Shown here: one piece after another, positions 25,209-36,653 of the stretch | Layout of the letters: every line of letters starts with the position of its first letter | Position numbering within the stretch: the stretch's first letter is position 1 | NCBI GenBank assembly: GCA_036495685.1 | Contig: DASXMJ010000020.1 | Location: 1-49,635 of the forward strand | DNA from: Candidatus Binataceae bacterium | GTDB taxonomy: Bacteria > Desulfobacterota > Binatia > Binatales > Binataceae | Reading direction: 5' to 3' | DNA length: 49,635 bases | Notes under the pieces: model-generated | Database searches by the model: none | Seen by the model: only the letters and a program-made list of their open reading frames with translations | What the model was told of the DNA's origin: nothing | Program-made: the position numbers and the translations under genes

Positions 25209-26869
25209 GCGATATCACCGTCTTCGTCGCGCGCCGGATCCTAACCATGGATCCCGGCCGGCCCACTGCCAGCGCGATCGCGGTGCGCGACGGGCGCATC
25301 CTGTCGGTGGGAACCATCGAATCGATGCAACCGTGGCTCAGACGCTACTCGCATACCATCGATGAGACCTTGGCGAATCTGGTGCTGCTGCCGGGCTTTA
25401 TCGATCCGCACACCCATCTGAGCCAATCGGGTGCCTACATGTTCCTGAACTATATCGGTCCGATTCCGTCGCCCGGTCCGGATCGGATCAACCCGGCTCT
25501 GCCCACGCGGGAGGCGGTGATGACTCGACTGCACGAGCTTCACGCGGAAATCCGGGCAGCATCTGAACCACTGTTTGCGTGGGGATTCGATCCGGGCATG
25601 CAAGGCGGCCATCTCCATCGCGATGAACTGGATTTGATTTCCCGGCAACGCCCGGTCGCGATCCTCTCGTACGCGCCGCATTTCGTTTATGCGAACAGCG
25701 CGATGCTTAAGTTGTTGGGCGCGGATGAGTCGCTTCAGATGCACGGGGTTGGCCGCGACGCCGACGGGCGACTCAACGGGCGCTTTATCGAGATGCAGGC
25801 TCTCAACTACGCGCTCGCTCCGCTGCGCGGCCATTTCGTGGGGGCGGATAAGCATGAACTGGGTCTGCGGCGTATGGCTCAGGTGGCGCAGCATGCGGGG
25901 GTGACCACCACCGCGGACATGCTGTTTGGCGCGCGTAATTTCGAATCGGAGTGGCGCTTGCAGAATTCCGTGGTCAGCGACCCGGACTTTCCACTGCGAA
26001 TGGTGCTGGTGCCGTACGAAGCCGCGATTCGCAAGCGATTTGAGGAAGATGCCGCCGCTTATGTCGCGGACCTGGACGCACGCGCGACCGACAAGATTCG
26101 CTTTCACGGCGTGAAGTTCTTCAGCGACGGTTCGTACCCCGCCATGTCGCTGCGGGTGCGCCCGCCCGGGTACCTGGACGGTGGTAACGGCCTGCGTGGT
26201 GATATTCCGTGGGACAATCTTGCCGAGCGCATGCTGCCGTTCTGGAAGGCAGGCGTGCAGATTCACGCCCATGCAAATGGCGACGAGGCGATCGATGCGG
26301 TGCTCGACGCGCTCGCCAAGCTGCAATCGATTCATCCGCGTTTCGACCATCGGCTGACGATCGAGCACTATTGCATAAGCACCCCGGACCAGGCGCGACG
26401 GCTCAAGGCGCTGGGTGGACTTGCGAGCGTGAACTGCTATTTTGTCCACTTCCGTAGCCAGATTCACAGCGAGCAGGCGTTCGGGCCGGATCGCGCCGAA
26501 GCGACGGCGCGGCTCGGTTCGCTGGAGCGCGAGGGCGTCACCTTCGCACTGCATTCCGACTTTTCGCTGGTGGTCGCCCCGCTCGATCCGCTGTTGTCGG
26601 TGTGGATCGCGGTAAACCGCATCGCGGCCGACGGCGCAACCGTGCAGGCGCCGGGGGAACGCATCGGAGTCGAGCGCGCGCTGCGCGCGATCACGATCGA
26701 TGCGGCCTACGTGCTGGGAATGGAGCGCGAAATCGGAAGTCTCGAGGTCGGGAAGTTCGCCGACTTCTCGGTGCTGTCAGATGACCCGACCGCGGTCGAT
26801 CCAGCAGCTATCCGCGATCTGCGGGTGTGGGGCACCGTGCTGGGTGGCCGCCTGCAGCCTGGCGTTTAA
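25205..26869 (+). CDS. amidohydrolase family 3 protein (YtcJ-like)
   Basis: A 554-residue metal-dependent hydrolase of the Amidohydro_3 (YtcJ-like) family. The barrel entrance has the H-x-H motif in PGFIDPHTHLSQSG (near 70). Further metal-site regions include QIHAHANGDEAIDAV (His near 355), RLTIEHYCIS and the LHSDFSL segment. An N-terminal composite beta domain and a C-terminal strand (EVGKFADFSVLSDDP) complete the fold. These enzymes hydrolyse amides, formamides or carbamates, often with unknown natural substrate. It shares an ATGA overlap with the oxidase, so the pair probably works on one compound: oxidation of an N-alkyl group and hydrolysis of an amide, in either order. That pathway is inference. 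Confidence 0.88.
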   Translation: MSDITVFVARRILTMDPGRPTASAIAVRDGRILSVGTIESMQPWLRRYSHTIDETLANLVLLPGFIDPHTHLSQSGAYMFLNYIGPIPSPGPDRINPALPTREAVMTRLHELHAEIRAASEPLFAWGFDPGMQGGHLHRDELDLISRQRPVAILSYAPHFVYANSAMLKLLGADESLQMHGVGRDADGRLNGRFIEMQALNYALAPLRGHFVGADKHELGLRRMAQVAQHAGVTTTADMLFGARNFESEWRLQNSVVSDPDFPLRMVLVPYEAAIRKRFEEDAAAYVADLDARATDKIRFHGVKFFSDGSYPAMSLRVRPPGYLDGGNGLRGDIPWDNLAERMLPFWKAGVQIHAHANGDEAIDAVLDALAKLQSIHPRFDHRLTIEHYCISTPDQARRLKALGGLASVNCYFVHFRSQIHSEQAFGPDRAEATARLGSLEREGVTFALHSDFSLVVAPLDPLLSVWIAVNRIAADGATVQAPGERIGVERALRAITIDAAYVLGMEREIGSLEVGKFADFSVLSDDPTAVDPAAIRDLRVWGTVLGGRLQPGV

Positions 26870-26925
26870 GGCTTCGGTTCGAAACTCCGGCAATGCTCCA
26901 GGAGCGGCCGGGGCTCTTCGCGCGC

Positions 26926-27834
26926 TCAGAGAATTCGTTTCGCTTCCTCGAAATCGACCAGTCCCAGGCGACCGCCATAGGTCGACGGATGGTATGAATG
27001 GTAACCGAGCAGATGTTGGACCCGATCGGGCAGGCGGCGCGCGACTTCGATTGGGACCGCCAGGTAGTGGCACTCTTCCGGGCGTAGCCATCCGAGTACC
27101 CAGCTCACGTGCATCCCGCAGCGCCAGCGATCGGTGGCGCGATTTTCTCCCGCCGCATGAATTACGTTGCCGCTGTAGAAGAGCACTGAACCCGCCGGCA
27201 TGACGGCCTGGGTGATTTCATGCGCGGCCGGCGCGCGCGCCGAATCGCTCCATCGGTGGCTGCCCGGCGCAACCTGCGTCGCACCGCTTTCGACGTCGAA
27301 GTCGCTCAAGGCGAACATGCAGCTCACGGTGACTTCCAACGGGGGCCACGGAAAGTGCGGCCAGTTGGCGGAGTCACGATGAAGCAGCTGGGCGGGTTCG
27401 CCGGGGCCAATAACCATCATCTGGCTGGTGTTGAGCCAGTAGCTCCCGCAGTTGGGAAGCAGAAAGTGGTCCGCGTATTCTTTCAGCCGCGCATCAAGCA
27501 GGAGTTCGACGAAGGTCGGTGATTTCGCCGCAAGGCCGCAGAAGCGCTTGGTACGAAAACCATGAAACCGCTGCCAACCCTTGCCGCCTTCCTTGCTGCC
27601 GGGCGCGCTGCCATCGACAAAGGGCTGCAATTCCGATTGCAAACGGGCAAGCACAACGGGGGAAAGAAAATCGCGCACGATAACGCCGCCATCGGCCTCG
27701 ATGATCGGGAAAATTTGCGACAGGGGCGTTTCCTGCCCCACGGTCACCAGCGCCGGGGCGCTTCCGTCAGGGGTGACGGACACACCATCATTCAGATGAC
27801 GAATTGACTCGTGCAGGTACGCGTTCTCCGACAT
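26926..27834 (-). CDS. phytanoyl-CoA dioxygenase family protein
   Basis: A 302-residue Fe(II)/2-oxoglutarate oxygenase of the PhyH family. The metal triad is LLHRDSANWPHF (H-x-D near 170) and the distal histidine in SGNVIHAAGENRA (about 230). An arginine follows at RWRCGMHVSW, probably for 2-oxoglutarate. ATG 27834 is chosen; the frame is open to 28002, but the added part is cysteine- and arginine-rich, and GAGGTCAAGG precedes the ATG. It could hydroxylate a fatty acyl, terpenoid or other aliphatic compound; the substrate is not evident. It converges with the amidohydrolase, whose end is 57 bp away, and lies 228 bp downstream of the ppdK stop. Confidence 0.85.
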   Translation of the reverse strand: MSENAYLHESIRHLNDGVSVTPDGSAPALVTVGQETPLSQIFPIIEADGGVIVRDFLSPVVLARLQSELQPFVDGSAPGSKEGGKGWQRFHGFRTKRFCGLAAKSPTFVELLLDARLKEYADHFLLPNCGSYWLNTSQMMVIGPGEPAQLLHRDSANWPHFPWPPLEVTVSCMFALSDFDVESGATQVAPGSHRWSDSARAPAAHEITQAVMPAGSVLFYSGNVIHAAGENRATDRWRCGMHVSWVLGWLRPEECHYLAVPIEVARRLPDRVQHLLGYHSYHPSTYGGRLGLVDFEEAKRIL

Positions 27835-28062
27835 TGCCTTGACCTCGCGATCGCGGCTCAGTCTAGTACAGCCGCCGGCCGCTGTCTTGAACCGGGCTGT
27901 GGGCAGCGGCACGTGCCGACCCCCTGGTCGGCCGATGCTCGGGAGGCAGACCGGCTGCACGCATTCGGCGCGGCATAGAAACCGCGTTCGGCGGCCTACC
28001 ACCCAACCCGCCGCGGCGAACCAACCTGGCCCCTCCTCCGGAGAGGGAGAGTTCCCGGCCAG

Positions 28063-30810
<2,748 letters not shown>

Positions 30811-30884
30811 TTCGAGTCTCAGTCTCCAGTTCCGCACCGTGCGGGTTGATTTCTACAGTTCAAGTCTAGTTCCTTTCGCCGACC

Positions 30885-32231
30885 TCATGCTGCGACCCAG
30901 CCGACCTTGCCGTTCAACACCTCCACCAGGCCAGCGATCGGATAACGCTCCTGCCGGGTGGTGTCGCGATCCCGCAACGTGACGGTGTCGTCTTCCATTG
31001 TCTGATGGTCGATGGTCACCCCGAACGGAGTGCCGATTTCGTCCTGCCGGCGATAGCGGCGTCCGATCGATCCCGCCTGATCGTAGGCAGTACTGAAGTG
31101 CCGTGCGAGCATCTCGCGCACCGCCAGCGCCTTCTCCGGCTGGCCCCCCTTACGCAGCAGCGGATAAGTCGCCACCTTGATCGGCGCCAGGCGCGGGTTA
31201 AAACGCATCACGATCCGCTCTTCATTCTCGACCACATCTTCGTCGTACGCGTCGAGCATGAATGCGAGCATCGCGCGGTCCACCCCCAGCGCCGGTTCGA
31301 TTACCCACGGGCGATAGCGCCGCTTAGCGTCTTCATCGAAGTAACTCAGGTCCCTGCCGCTGGCTTTGGCGTGCTGATCGAGATCGAAACTGCCGCGCTT
31401 GGCGATGCCTTCCAACTCACCCCAGCCGAACGGATACAGATATTCGAGATCGGTGGTGCCGCTGGAATAGTGTGACAGCTCATCGGTCGCGTGCTCACGC
31501 CGACGCAGGTGCTCAGCCCGCAGGCCATATTTGACATGCCAGTTGACCCGGAAGTCGACCCAGTAGCGGTACCACTTCTCTTCCTCCGCCGTTTCGGGCT
31601 TGATGAAGAATTCCATTTCCATCTGCTCGAACTCGCGGGTGCGAAAGATAAAGTTCTCGGTGGTGATTTCGTTGCGGAACGATTTACCGATTTGAGCGAC
31701 TCCAAACGGAAGCTTCACGCGCTGCGTGTCGACGAGGTTCTGGAAGTTCGTAAAAATTCCCTGCGCGGTCTCGGGACGGAGGAAAACGGTGCTGGCCGTG
31801 TCCTCGACCGGACCCATGAATGTCTTGAACATCAGGTTGAACCGGCGGGCCGGGGTAAGTTCGCCCCCGCATTCGGGACATTGACGCCCTTGCACCTTGT
31901 CGGCGCGAAAGCGCAGCTTACAGTTCTTGCAGTCGACCAGCGGGTCGGTGAAGTTCTCGAGGTGCCCGGATGCCTCCCAGGTGCGCGGATGCTGGAAAAT
32001 CGCCGAATCGAGTCCCAGCACGTCGCTGCGGTATTGAACCATCTCGCGCCACCAGGCTTCTTTCACGTTGCGTTTCAACTCGCTGCCGAGCGGACCGTAG
32101 TCGTAGGTCGAGCCGAGGCCCCCGTAAATCTCGCTGGTCGGAAAGACGATTCCTCTGCGCTTGCATAGGTTGACCAGCTTTTCCATCGTGACCGCGTTCT
32201 TGCGCGCGGCCGTTGCTTGTTCGTCGGACAA
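30885..32231 (-). CDS. glyS: glycyl-tRNA synthetase, dimeric type
   Basis: A 448-residue class II GlyRS of the alpha2 (archaeal/eukaryotic-like, also in some bacteria) type, not the bacterial alpha2beta2 form. It shows KRRGIVFPTSEIYGG, motif 2 in the SFRNEI segment, a zinc-knuckle pair CKNC and CPEC (about 103 and 119), the glycine-recognition region QMEMEFF, and an anticodon-binding domain from about 340. The TTG start at 32231 is supported by AGGAAGGAATT immediately before it; ATG 32186 is the alternative and would lack the first 15 residues. It lies 34 bp downstream of the phosphoesterase and 74 bp upstream of ppdK. Confidence 0.95.
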   Translation of the reverse strand: MSDEQATAARKNAVTMEKLVNLCKRRGIVFPTSEIYGGLGSTYDYGPLGSELKRNVKEAWWREMVQYRSDVLGLDSAIFQHPRTWEASGHLENFTDPLVDCKNCKLRFRADKVQGRQCPECGGELTPARRFNLMFKTFMGPVEDTASTVFLRPETAQGIFTNFQNLVDTQRVKLPFGVAQIGKSFRNEITTENFIFRTREFEQMEMEFFIKPETAEEEKWYRYWVDFRVNWHVKYGLRAEHLRRREHATDELSHYSSGTTDLEYLYPFGWGELEGIAKRGSFDLDQHAKASGRDLSYFDEDAKRRYRPWVIEPALGVDRAMLAFMLDAYDEDVVENEERIVMRFNPRLAPIKVATYPLLRKGGQPEKALAVREMLARHFSTAYDQAGSIGRRYRRQDEIGTPFGVTIDHQTMEDDTVTLRDRDTTRQERYPIAGLVEVLNGKVGWVAA

Positions 32232-32265
32232 AATTCCTTCCTGACACTTTCCGCCGGCGGACGGG

Positions 32266-32805
32266 TTATTCGCCGAGCTGAACGATCTCTGCCGAGCGCA
32301 CCACTCCGTCCGCGACTTCCAGGATTGCGACCGTCCCAGGGATGTTGGTCAAATTTCGCGGCAAGGTGGCGCTCCCCGGGTTTACCACCAGAGTCGAGCC
32401 GAAGCGCACCACTCCCTCGATATGGCTGTGACCCTGTACGACGACGTCGACGAGGCCGCCGAAATGCCGCCGCATTGCGCGTTCGAAGACTTCCTGCGAG
32501 GTCTCGTCGGGCGTCGGAATCGCGTGCACCAGCCCGATGCGCACGCCTTCCAGCTCAAGCAGGTGCGCCTCGCGTACCCGGTCGTCCGCTTCAAGCCGGT
32601 GCTGATGGCCATCGAGGCCTTCGTCGCCGTTGCCGAGCGCGGCGATCACCGGCGCGATTTGGGCCAATTCGTCCAGCACCCGGTTCACGTACACATCGCC
32701 GGCATGCATCACGAGGTCGATCCCACGAAACACCTCGAAGACGCGGGCGGGAAGATGCTCGCACGCTTCGGGAATGTGAGTATCCGAAATCAGACCGATG
32801 CGCAT
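32266..32805 (-). CDS. metallophosphoesterase, YfcE/MJ0936 family
   Basis: A 179-residue calcineurin-like phosphoesterase of the short YfcE/MJ0936 type. The metal-binding motifs are in order: LISDTHIP (residues 5-12), HAGDVY (about 34), GNGD (about 58), and VVQGHSHIEGVV (about 120). It hydrolyses phosphomonoesters or phosphodiesters in vitro in relatives; the natural substrate is unknown. It is the first gene of a likely operon with glyS (34 bp apart) and ppdK. It diverges from a lipoprotein gene at 32947, leaving 141 bp for two promoters. Confidence 0.9.
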   Translation of the reverse strand: MRIGLISDTHIPEACEHLPARVFEVFRGIDLVMHAGDVYVNRVLDELAQIAPVIAALGNGDEGLDGHQHRLEADDRVREAHLLELEGVRIGLVHAIPTPDETSQEVFERAMRRHFGGLVDVVVQGHSHIEGVVRFGSTLVVNPGSATLPRNLTNIPGTVAILEVADGVVRSAEIVQLGE

Positions 32806-32946
32806 TGTGATACGCTGCGGGGCAGAACAGCCCCAGAGCGCGAGGAAACAAGGTTATCATGGCGCCAACGCGCGGAGCAATTTTTGCCCTCAACGCTTGA
32901 ATCAAAGCTCCGGCCTCATGATAAAAGCCATTGCAGCGGAGGAACC

Positions 32947-33279
32947 ATGCCAACCCTGAGGATCAGATCGGCCGCCATCGCGCTGGTCGCCCTGATGATG
33001 CTGGGAGGATGCAGCCACAAGCTGGTCGCGACCGAAGGGCAGAGCCAGGTATCGATTTATCCCGACGAGGACACCTACAAGAAGCTTTCGCAGATGAAGG
33101 CCCAAGGTGGCGTCGCCGGTATGCTGAGCGGGATGGGGGAAAATCTTGCGGCCGGCAAACTGGACAACCAGACTCCGGTGAAGATTATTTCCAGCGATGA
33201 CCTGGGTTCGAACATCGAGGTGTCGGACGGTCCGTCGAAGGGGATGAAGGGGTTCGTTCCGAAAGCGAACGTGGACTGA
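32947..33279 (+). CDS. small lipoprotein of unknown function
   Basis: A 110-residue protein with a signal peptide and lipobox (LMMLGGC, Cys22), so it is probably anchored in a membrane. The start at ATG 32947 is set by GGAGGAACC just upstream; a longer antisense-like frame extends to 32422 but is not coding. The mature part has a serine-rich DDLGSNIEVSDGPSKGM segment and a final KANVD, a pattern resembling an SH3-like or DUF4920-like domain only weakly. I recognise no specific family. It is divergent from the phosphoesterase and followed by the CoA-transferase pair on the other strand, so it is likely a single-gene unit. Confidence 0.65.
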   Translation: MPTLRIRSAAIALVALMMLGGCSHKLVATEGQSQVSIYPDEDTYKKLSQMKAQGGVAGMLSGMGENLAAGKLDNQTPVKIISSDDLGSNIEVSDGPSKGMKGFVPKANVD

Positions 33280-33448
33280 GCGGTGCAGTTGCGGTCGACG
33301 ATGACCCGGAGGAGAAGGGAAAGCCCTTCGCGCTCACTGTAACCACCATCATACCTGCGCGCATAAGCCATCGCGCGGCCGGCGCTACGCCGACCTGATG
33401 AACCCGTCCCAGCCTCTCGAAGGGCCGGGCGTGAAAGGCAATTCGGGG

Positions 33449-34699
33449 CTATGAGGCTTTGCTGTACTGTCTTGGCGCCGACCCGATAACCCCGGCGGAT
33501 TCCAGCTCCGCAATATCGGCATCGCTGATGCCAAGCAGCCGGCGAAACACCTCACCGTTGTGTTCGCCTAACAATGGCGCGGGACGGTCGGCTTGCAGCG
33601 GGGTTTTGGAGAAGCGCGCGACCGCACCCGGATAGAGATGGGTTCCGACCACCGCGCGATCCACCGCCACGAAAAACTCGCGGGCTGCGGTTTGTACATC
33701 ACCAAGCACCGCGGCCGCTGAATTCACCGGCGCCGCGTATACACCGGCGCTTTGCAAGCGAGCGAGCGCCTCTTCTGCAGCAACGTTTGCGAGCGCGCTA
33801 GCCAGTTCCGCATCCAACGCGTCTTCATTTGCCTTGCGCTGCGCTGGATCAGAAAACCGCGGGTCGTCTGCAAGACGCTCTACGCCGAGTGCCACCGTAA
33901 CCTTTCGCCATTGCGCATCGTCGGCGGCCGCGACCGCGATCCACCCGCTGTCGGCGGCACAACGATAGATTCCGTGCGGCGCGTAGTCGCGATGGCGATT
34001 GCCCTGCGCTCGCGGAATCTCTTGGGTCAGCTGGTACTCGATGATGGGAGCTGCGAGCAACGGGATCGCGCCCTCGACTTGCGCGAGCTCTATCCATTGT
34101 CCCGTGCCAGTGCGTTCACGTTGGTTCAGCGCCGCCAGCACCCCGAAAGTTCCGGTGAGGCCACTTACTGGGTCGCCGAGTGCGTTCGAGAGTGTGTAGG
34201 GCTGTTCCGCGTCGTGGTAGCGCGTGAGTCCAGTCACCCCCGCCATCGCCTCAACCGTGTTCCCGTACCCGCGCGATTCCGTTTCCGGCCCGCCGTACCC
34301 GAAGGACGGCATCGAGATCATGATGAGGCGGGGATTAATTGGCTGCAGCACTTCCCAGTCGAGTCCGAAGCGTTTCATGACTCCCGGGCTGTAGTTCTCG
34401 ATCAGGATGTCCGCGGTTTTCACCAGGCGCTTTACCAGCTCGATGCCGCGAGGATTGTTCAAGTCGAGTGTGACCCCGAGCTTGCCGCGGTTCACAGTGT
34501 TGAAGGTCGGGGAACGTTCGATCGGTTGCATCTCGGGCGGAGCCATCGAAAGCGACCCGCGCCACCAATCGAAGAATTGCGTGTCTTCGACTTTGATGAC
34601 CTCGGCGCCCATCTCGGCAAGCATCGCTCCGAGCAGCGGCCCGGCCCATCCCATCGACAGGTCGAGGACCCGAATCTTTCTATCAACTATGGTGCTCAT
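33449..34699 (-). CDS. CaiB/BaiF CoA-transferase (downstream copy)
   Basis: A 416-residue family III CoA-transferase, exchanging CoA between acyl-CoA and a free carboxylic acid. Motifs are VLDLSMGWAGPLLGAMLAEM, GADVIK-type VEDTQFFDWWRG, TVNRGKLGVTLDLN, and the active-site region with ENYSPGVMKRFGLD (near 120-132). The aspartate expected near 160-170 is in the conserved YGNTVEAMAGVTGLTR part. Its ATG overlaps the stop of the adjacent CoA-transferase by 4 bp. The two paralogues in tandem may form a hetero-oligomer. No carnitine, formyl or bile acid genes are adjacent, so substrate is open. Confidence 0.9.
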   Translation of the reverse strand: MSTIVDRKIRVLDLSMGWAGPLLGAMLAEMGAEVIKVEDTQFFDWWRGSLSMAPPEMQPIERSPTFNTVNRGKLGVTLDLNNPRGIELVKRLVKTADILIENYSPGVMKRFGLDWEVLQPINPRLIMISMPSFGYGGPETESRGYGNTVEAMAGVTGLTRYHDAEQPYTLSNALGDPVSGLTGTFGVLAALNQRERTGTGQWIELAQVEGAIPLLAAPIIEYQLTQEIPRAQGNRHRDYAPHGIYRCAADSGWIAVAAADDAQWRKVTVALGVERLADDPRFSDPAQRKANEDALDAELASALANVAAEEALARLQSAGVYAAPVNSAAAVLGDVQTAAREFFVAVDRAVVGTHLYPGAVARFSKTPLQADRPAPLLGEHNGEVFRRLLGISDADIAELESAGVIGSAPRQYSKAS

Positions 34700-35910
34700 G
34701 ACGCTCTCGCCCGATCCGGCGTCTGCTCCACCGCTCCGTAATCAAACCCCAGGCGCGAGTGGAGAATTTCACGATTGTGCTCGCCCAGGCGCGGCGCCGG
34801 CCGCGAGGCTTCCGGCGGATGCGACGAAAAGCGCAGGGAGGCGCCAGGGATGCGAATGCTCCCGAGCTCGGGATCCTGAATCGTCTCGAAAAATCCGCGC
34901 GCCCGAGTCTGCTCCCATTCCAATACTTCCGCCACGCTCGGAATCGGGACGAGAGGAATCGCGCGGCGCTGGCCTTCGCGGTACAGCCACGCGCGCTCGT
35001 GCCGGAGGAAGAACTCTTCGACCATCCGCAGCAGCTCGTCGTTATTCACCATCCGCTGTCGCGCGCTGGCAAAGCGCGCGTCGCTGGCCAGCGCCGGCTC
35101 GCCCATCAATTGAAAGAGCGCCTGAAACTGTTTGTCGGTCACGCATTGCAGGCCCGCATAGCCGTCGCGGCATCTGAGCGTCACGATCAGGAACGGACCG
35201 ACCGCAAAGCGCTTGCCCGCCCGCTCACGTGCGACACCGACGTACTGGAAGGTGACCGCCTCGTAGATCATGGTCGCCACAGTGGCTTCCAGCAGCGAGA
35301 TGTCGACGTGCTGGCCCGCCTGATTCGAGAGCTTGCGCGCGACCACTGCCTGCAGCGCGGCGATGGCGCCGTAAAGGCCGCCTACATACTGCGCGAGCGA
35401 CCCGGGCGGGGTCAGCGGCTCGCGATCCTTCTCACCGACCGGGTAGGTCCATCCACCCCTGGCAAACAGGGTGAGATCGTTGAGGATGGAATCGCGGTCC
35501 GGACCATCCTGTCCGAAATTCGAAATGGAAATGATCGAAAGCCGGGGAAATTTCGCGAGCAGTTCCTCCGCCGGCAGACCGAGTCTTGCCAGCGTGCCAG
35601 GCGCGAAGTTCTCGACCATTAAATCGGCGTCACCCAGCAGCTTGAGGAGCGCGTCGCGGCCGGCCCGATCTTTAAGGTTTAGGGTGATGCCGAGTTTGTT
35701 GGTGTTGAGAAAGGCAAACAGCCCGCCGCGATCGTGCGCAACATTTCCGTTGGATGGAAACGGTCCCAGTCTGCGCCCGCCCTCGCCACCGGGCGGTTCC
35801 ACTTTGATTACTTCCGCGCCGTAGTCGGCGAGCAGTTTGGTCGCATACGGACCCGCAATGAAGTGCGTAAGATCGACGACCCGGATATCGCTCAGCGCGC
35901 GATAGCGCAT
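34696..35910 (-). CDS. CaiB/BaiF CoA-transferase (upstream copy)
   Basis: A 404-residue family III CoA-transferase paralogous to the downstream gene. It has VVDLTHFIAGPYATKLLADYG, the GGEGGRRLGPF loop and the catalytic region VENFAPGTLARLGL. The last 30 residues are rich in PAPRLGEHNREIL. It is first in the pair and overlaps the next gene by 4 bp. The 270 bp upstream are a mostly plain intergenic stretch before the small secreted gene on the + strand. With the acyl-CoA dehydrogenase at 36654, it suggests degradation of an acyl compound activated by CoA transfer rather than ATP. Confidence 0.9.
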   Translation of the reverse strand: MRYRALSDIRVVDLTHFIAGPYATKLLADYGAEVIKVEPPGGEGGRRLGPFPSNGNVAHDRGGLFAFLNTNKLGITLNLKDRAGRDALLKLLGDADLMVENFAPGTLARLGLPAEELLAKFPRLSIISISNFGQDGPDRDSILNDLTLFARGGWTYPVGEKDREPLTPPGSLAQYVGGLYGAIAALQAVVARKLSNQAGQHVDISLLEATVATMIYEAVTFQYVGVARERAGKRFAVGPFLIVTLRCRDGYAGLQCVTDKQFQALFQLMGEPALASDARFASARQRMVNNDELLRMVEEFFLRHERAWLYREGQRRAIPLVPIPSVAEVLEWEQTRARGFFETIQDPELGSIRIPGASLRFSSHPPEASRPAPRLGEHNREILHSRLGFDYGAVEQTPDRARAS

Positions 35911-36180
35911 AACCCCATCCCCGGGGGCATTCGACCGCAGCGGCCGTCACGATGTCAAACGCGTCGCCGCGCGTGAGCGGAAAAGCGGTGCTTGGCATCG
36001 CCAGGCGCAAAACCAATTTTTACTCCTCGTACCTGACCCCGTACCGCTCTGGGTTCTTTCCCGCAAACAGCCAGGAATGCCGCTTAGCGTTGTCCGGTTG
36101 GTTGCGATCGTGATGATCGTTGCCGGTGGTGTTTGCGGGGCGAGCCCTTCTGCACGTCTCCGGCACCGCCTTCCTCGTGT

Positions 36181-36504
36181 ATGATGCGCTTTCAGATGAG
36201 GCTTAGTCATATAGCCGCACTGGCGGCAGCGAGCTGGTACCTGCTGGTTCCGATGTTCGACCCCAGGTCGGGAAAAGTGGTTCCGCTGGCCATGTCCGAA
36301 TGGAACGAAGAAGGAATTTTCGACAGCGAGAAAGATTGTCTGAACGCCAAGCGCAACCTGGTCGAGGAATACCGCAGAACCGGCGGCGCTCCGCGCATTC
36401 AGAACATCGTGAGTGCGCAAGCGGGCTGCGTTGCGAGCGACGACCCCCGCCTGCAGGGTAAGGTTCCGTTCAGCCTGGGACCGCCTCCACCTCCACCTAA
36501 ATAG
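36181..36504 (+). CDS. small secreted protein, W-x5-F-x4-C / SDDPRL family
   Basis: A roughly 107-residue protein with an N-terminal hydrophobic segment (signal peptide or anchor), starting at one of the adjacent ATGs at 36181 and 36184 (36196 is another option). It shares with two lipoproteins at 39454 and 39865 the pattern S-x-W-x5-F-x4-C and C-x2-SDDPRL, but with 29 residues between the two cysteines instead of 16. I recognise no named family. It lies between the CoA-transferase pair and the acyl-CoA dehydrogenase, 149 bp before the latter's ATG. The C-terminus is a PPPPPP tail. Confidence 0.6.
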   Translation: MMRFQMRLSHIAALAAASWYLLVPMFDPRSGKVVPLAMSEWNEEGIFDSEKDCLNAKRNLVEEYRRTGGAPRIQNIVSAQAGCVASDDPRLQGKVPFSLGPPPPPPK

Positions 36505-36653
36505 GAAAAGCGGCGAATCAGCGAGATTGGGTGGTTTCAAAGCGCCGGGGTCCACCGTCCGCCCACAAATCTCGGAAACCTGGACAGTTCGGCGCCGTTG
36601 TGGGTCGGCGAGCGCCCGTCGTAGTCTGGGCTGCTTACCGAGGAGGATTCTTT

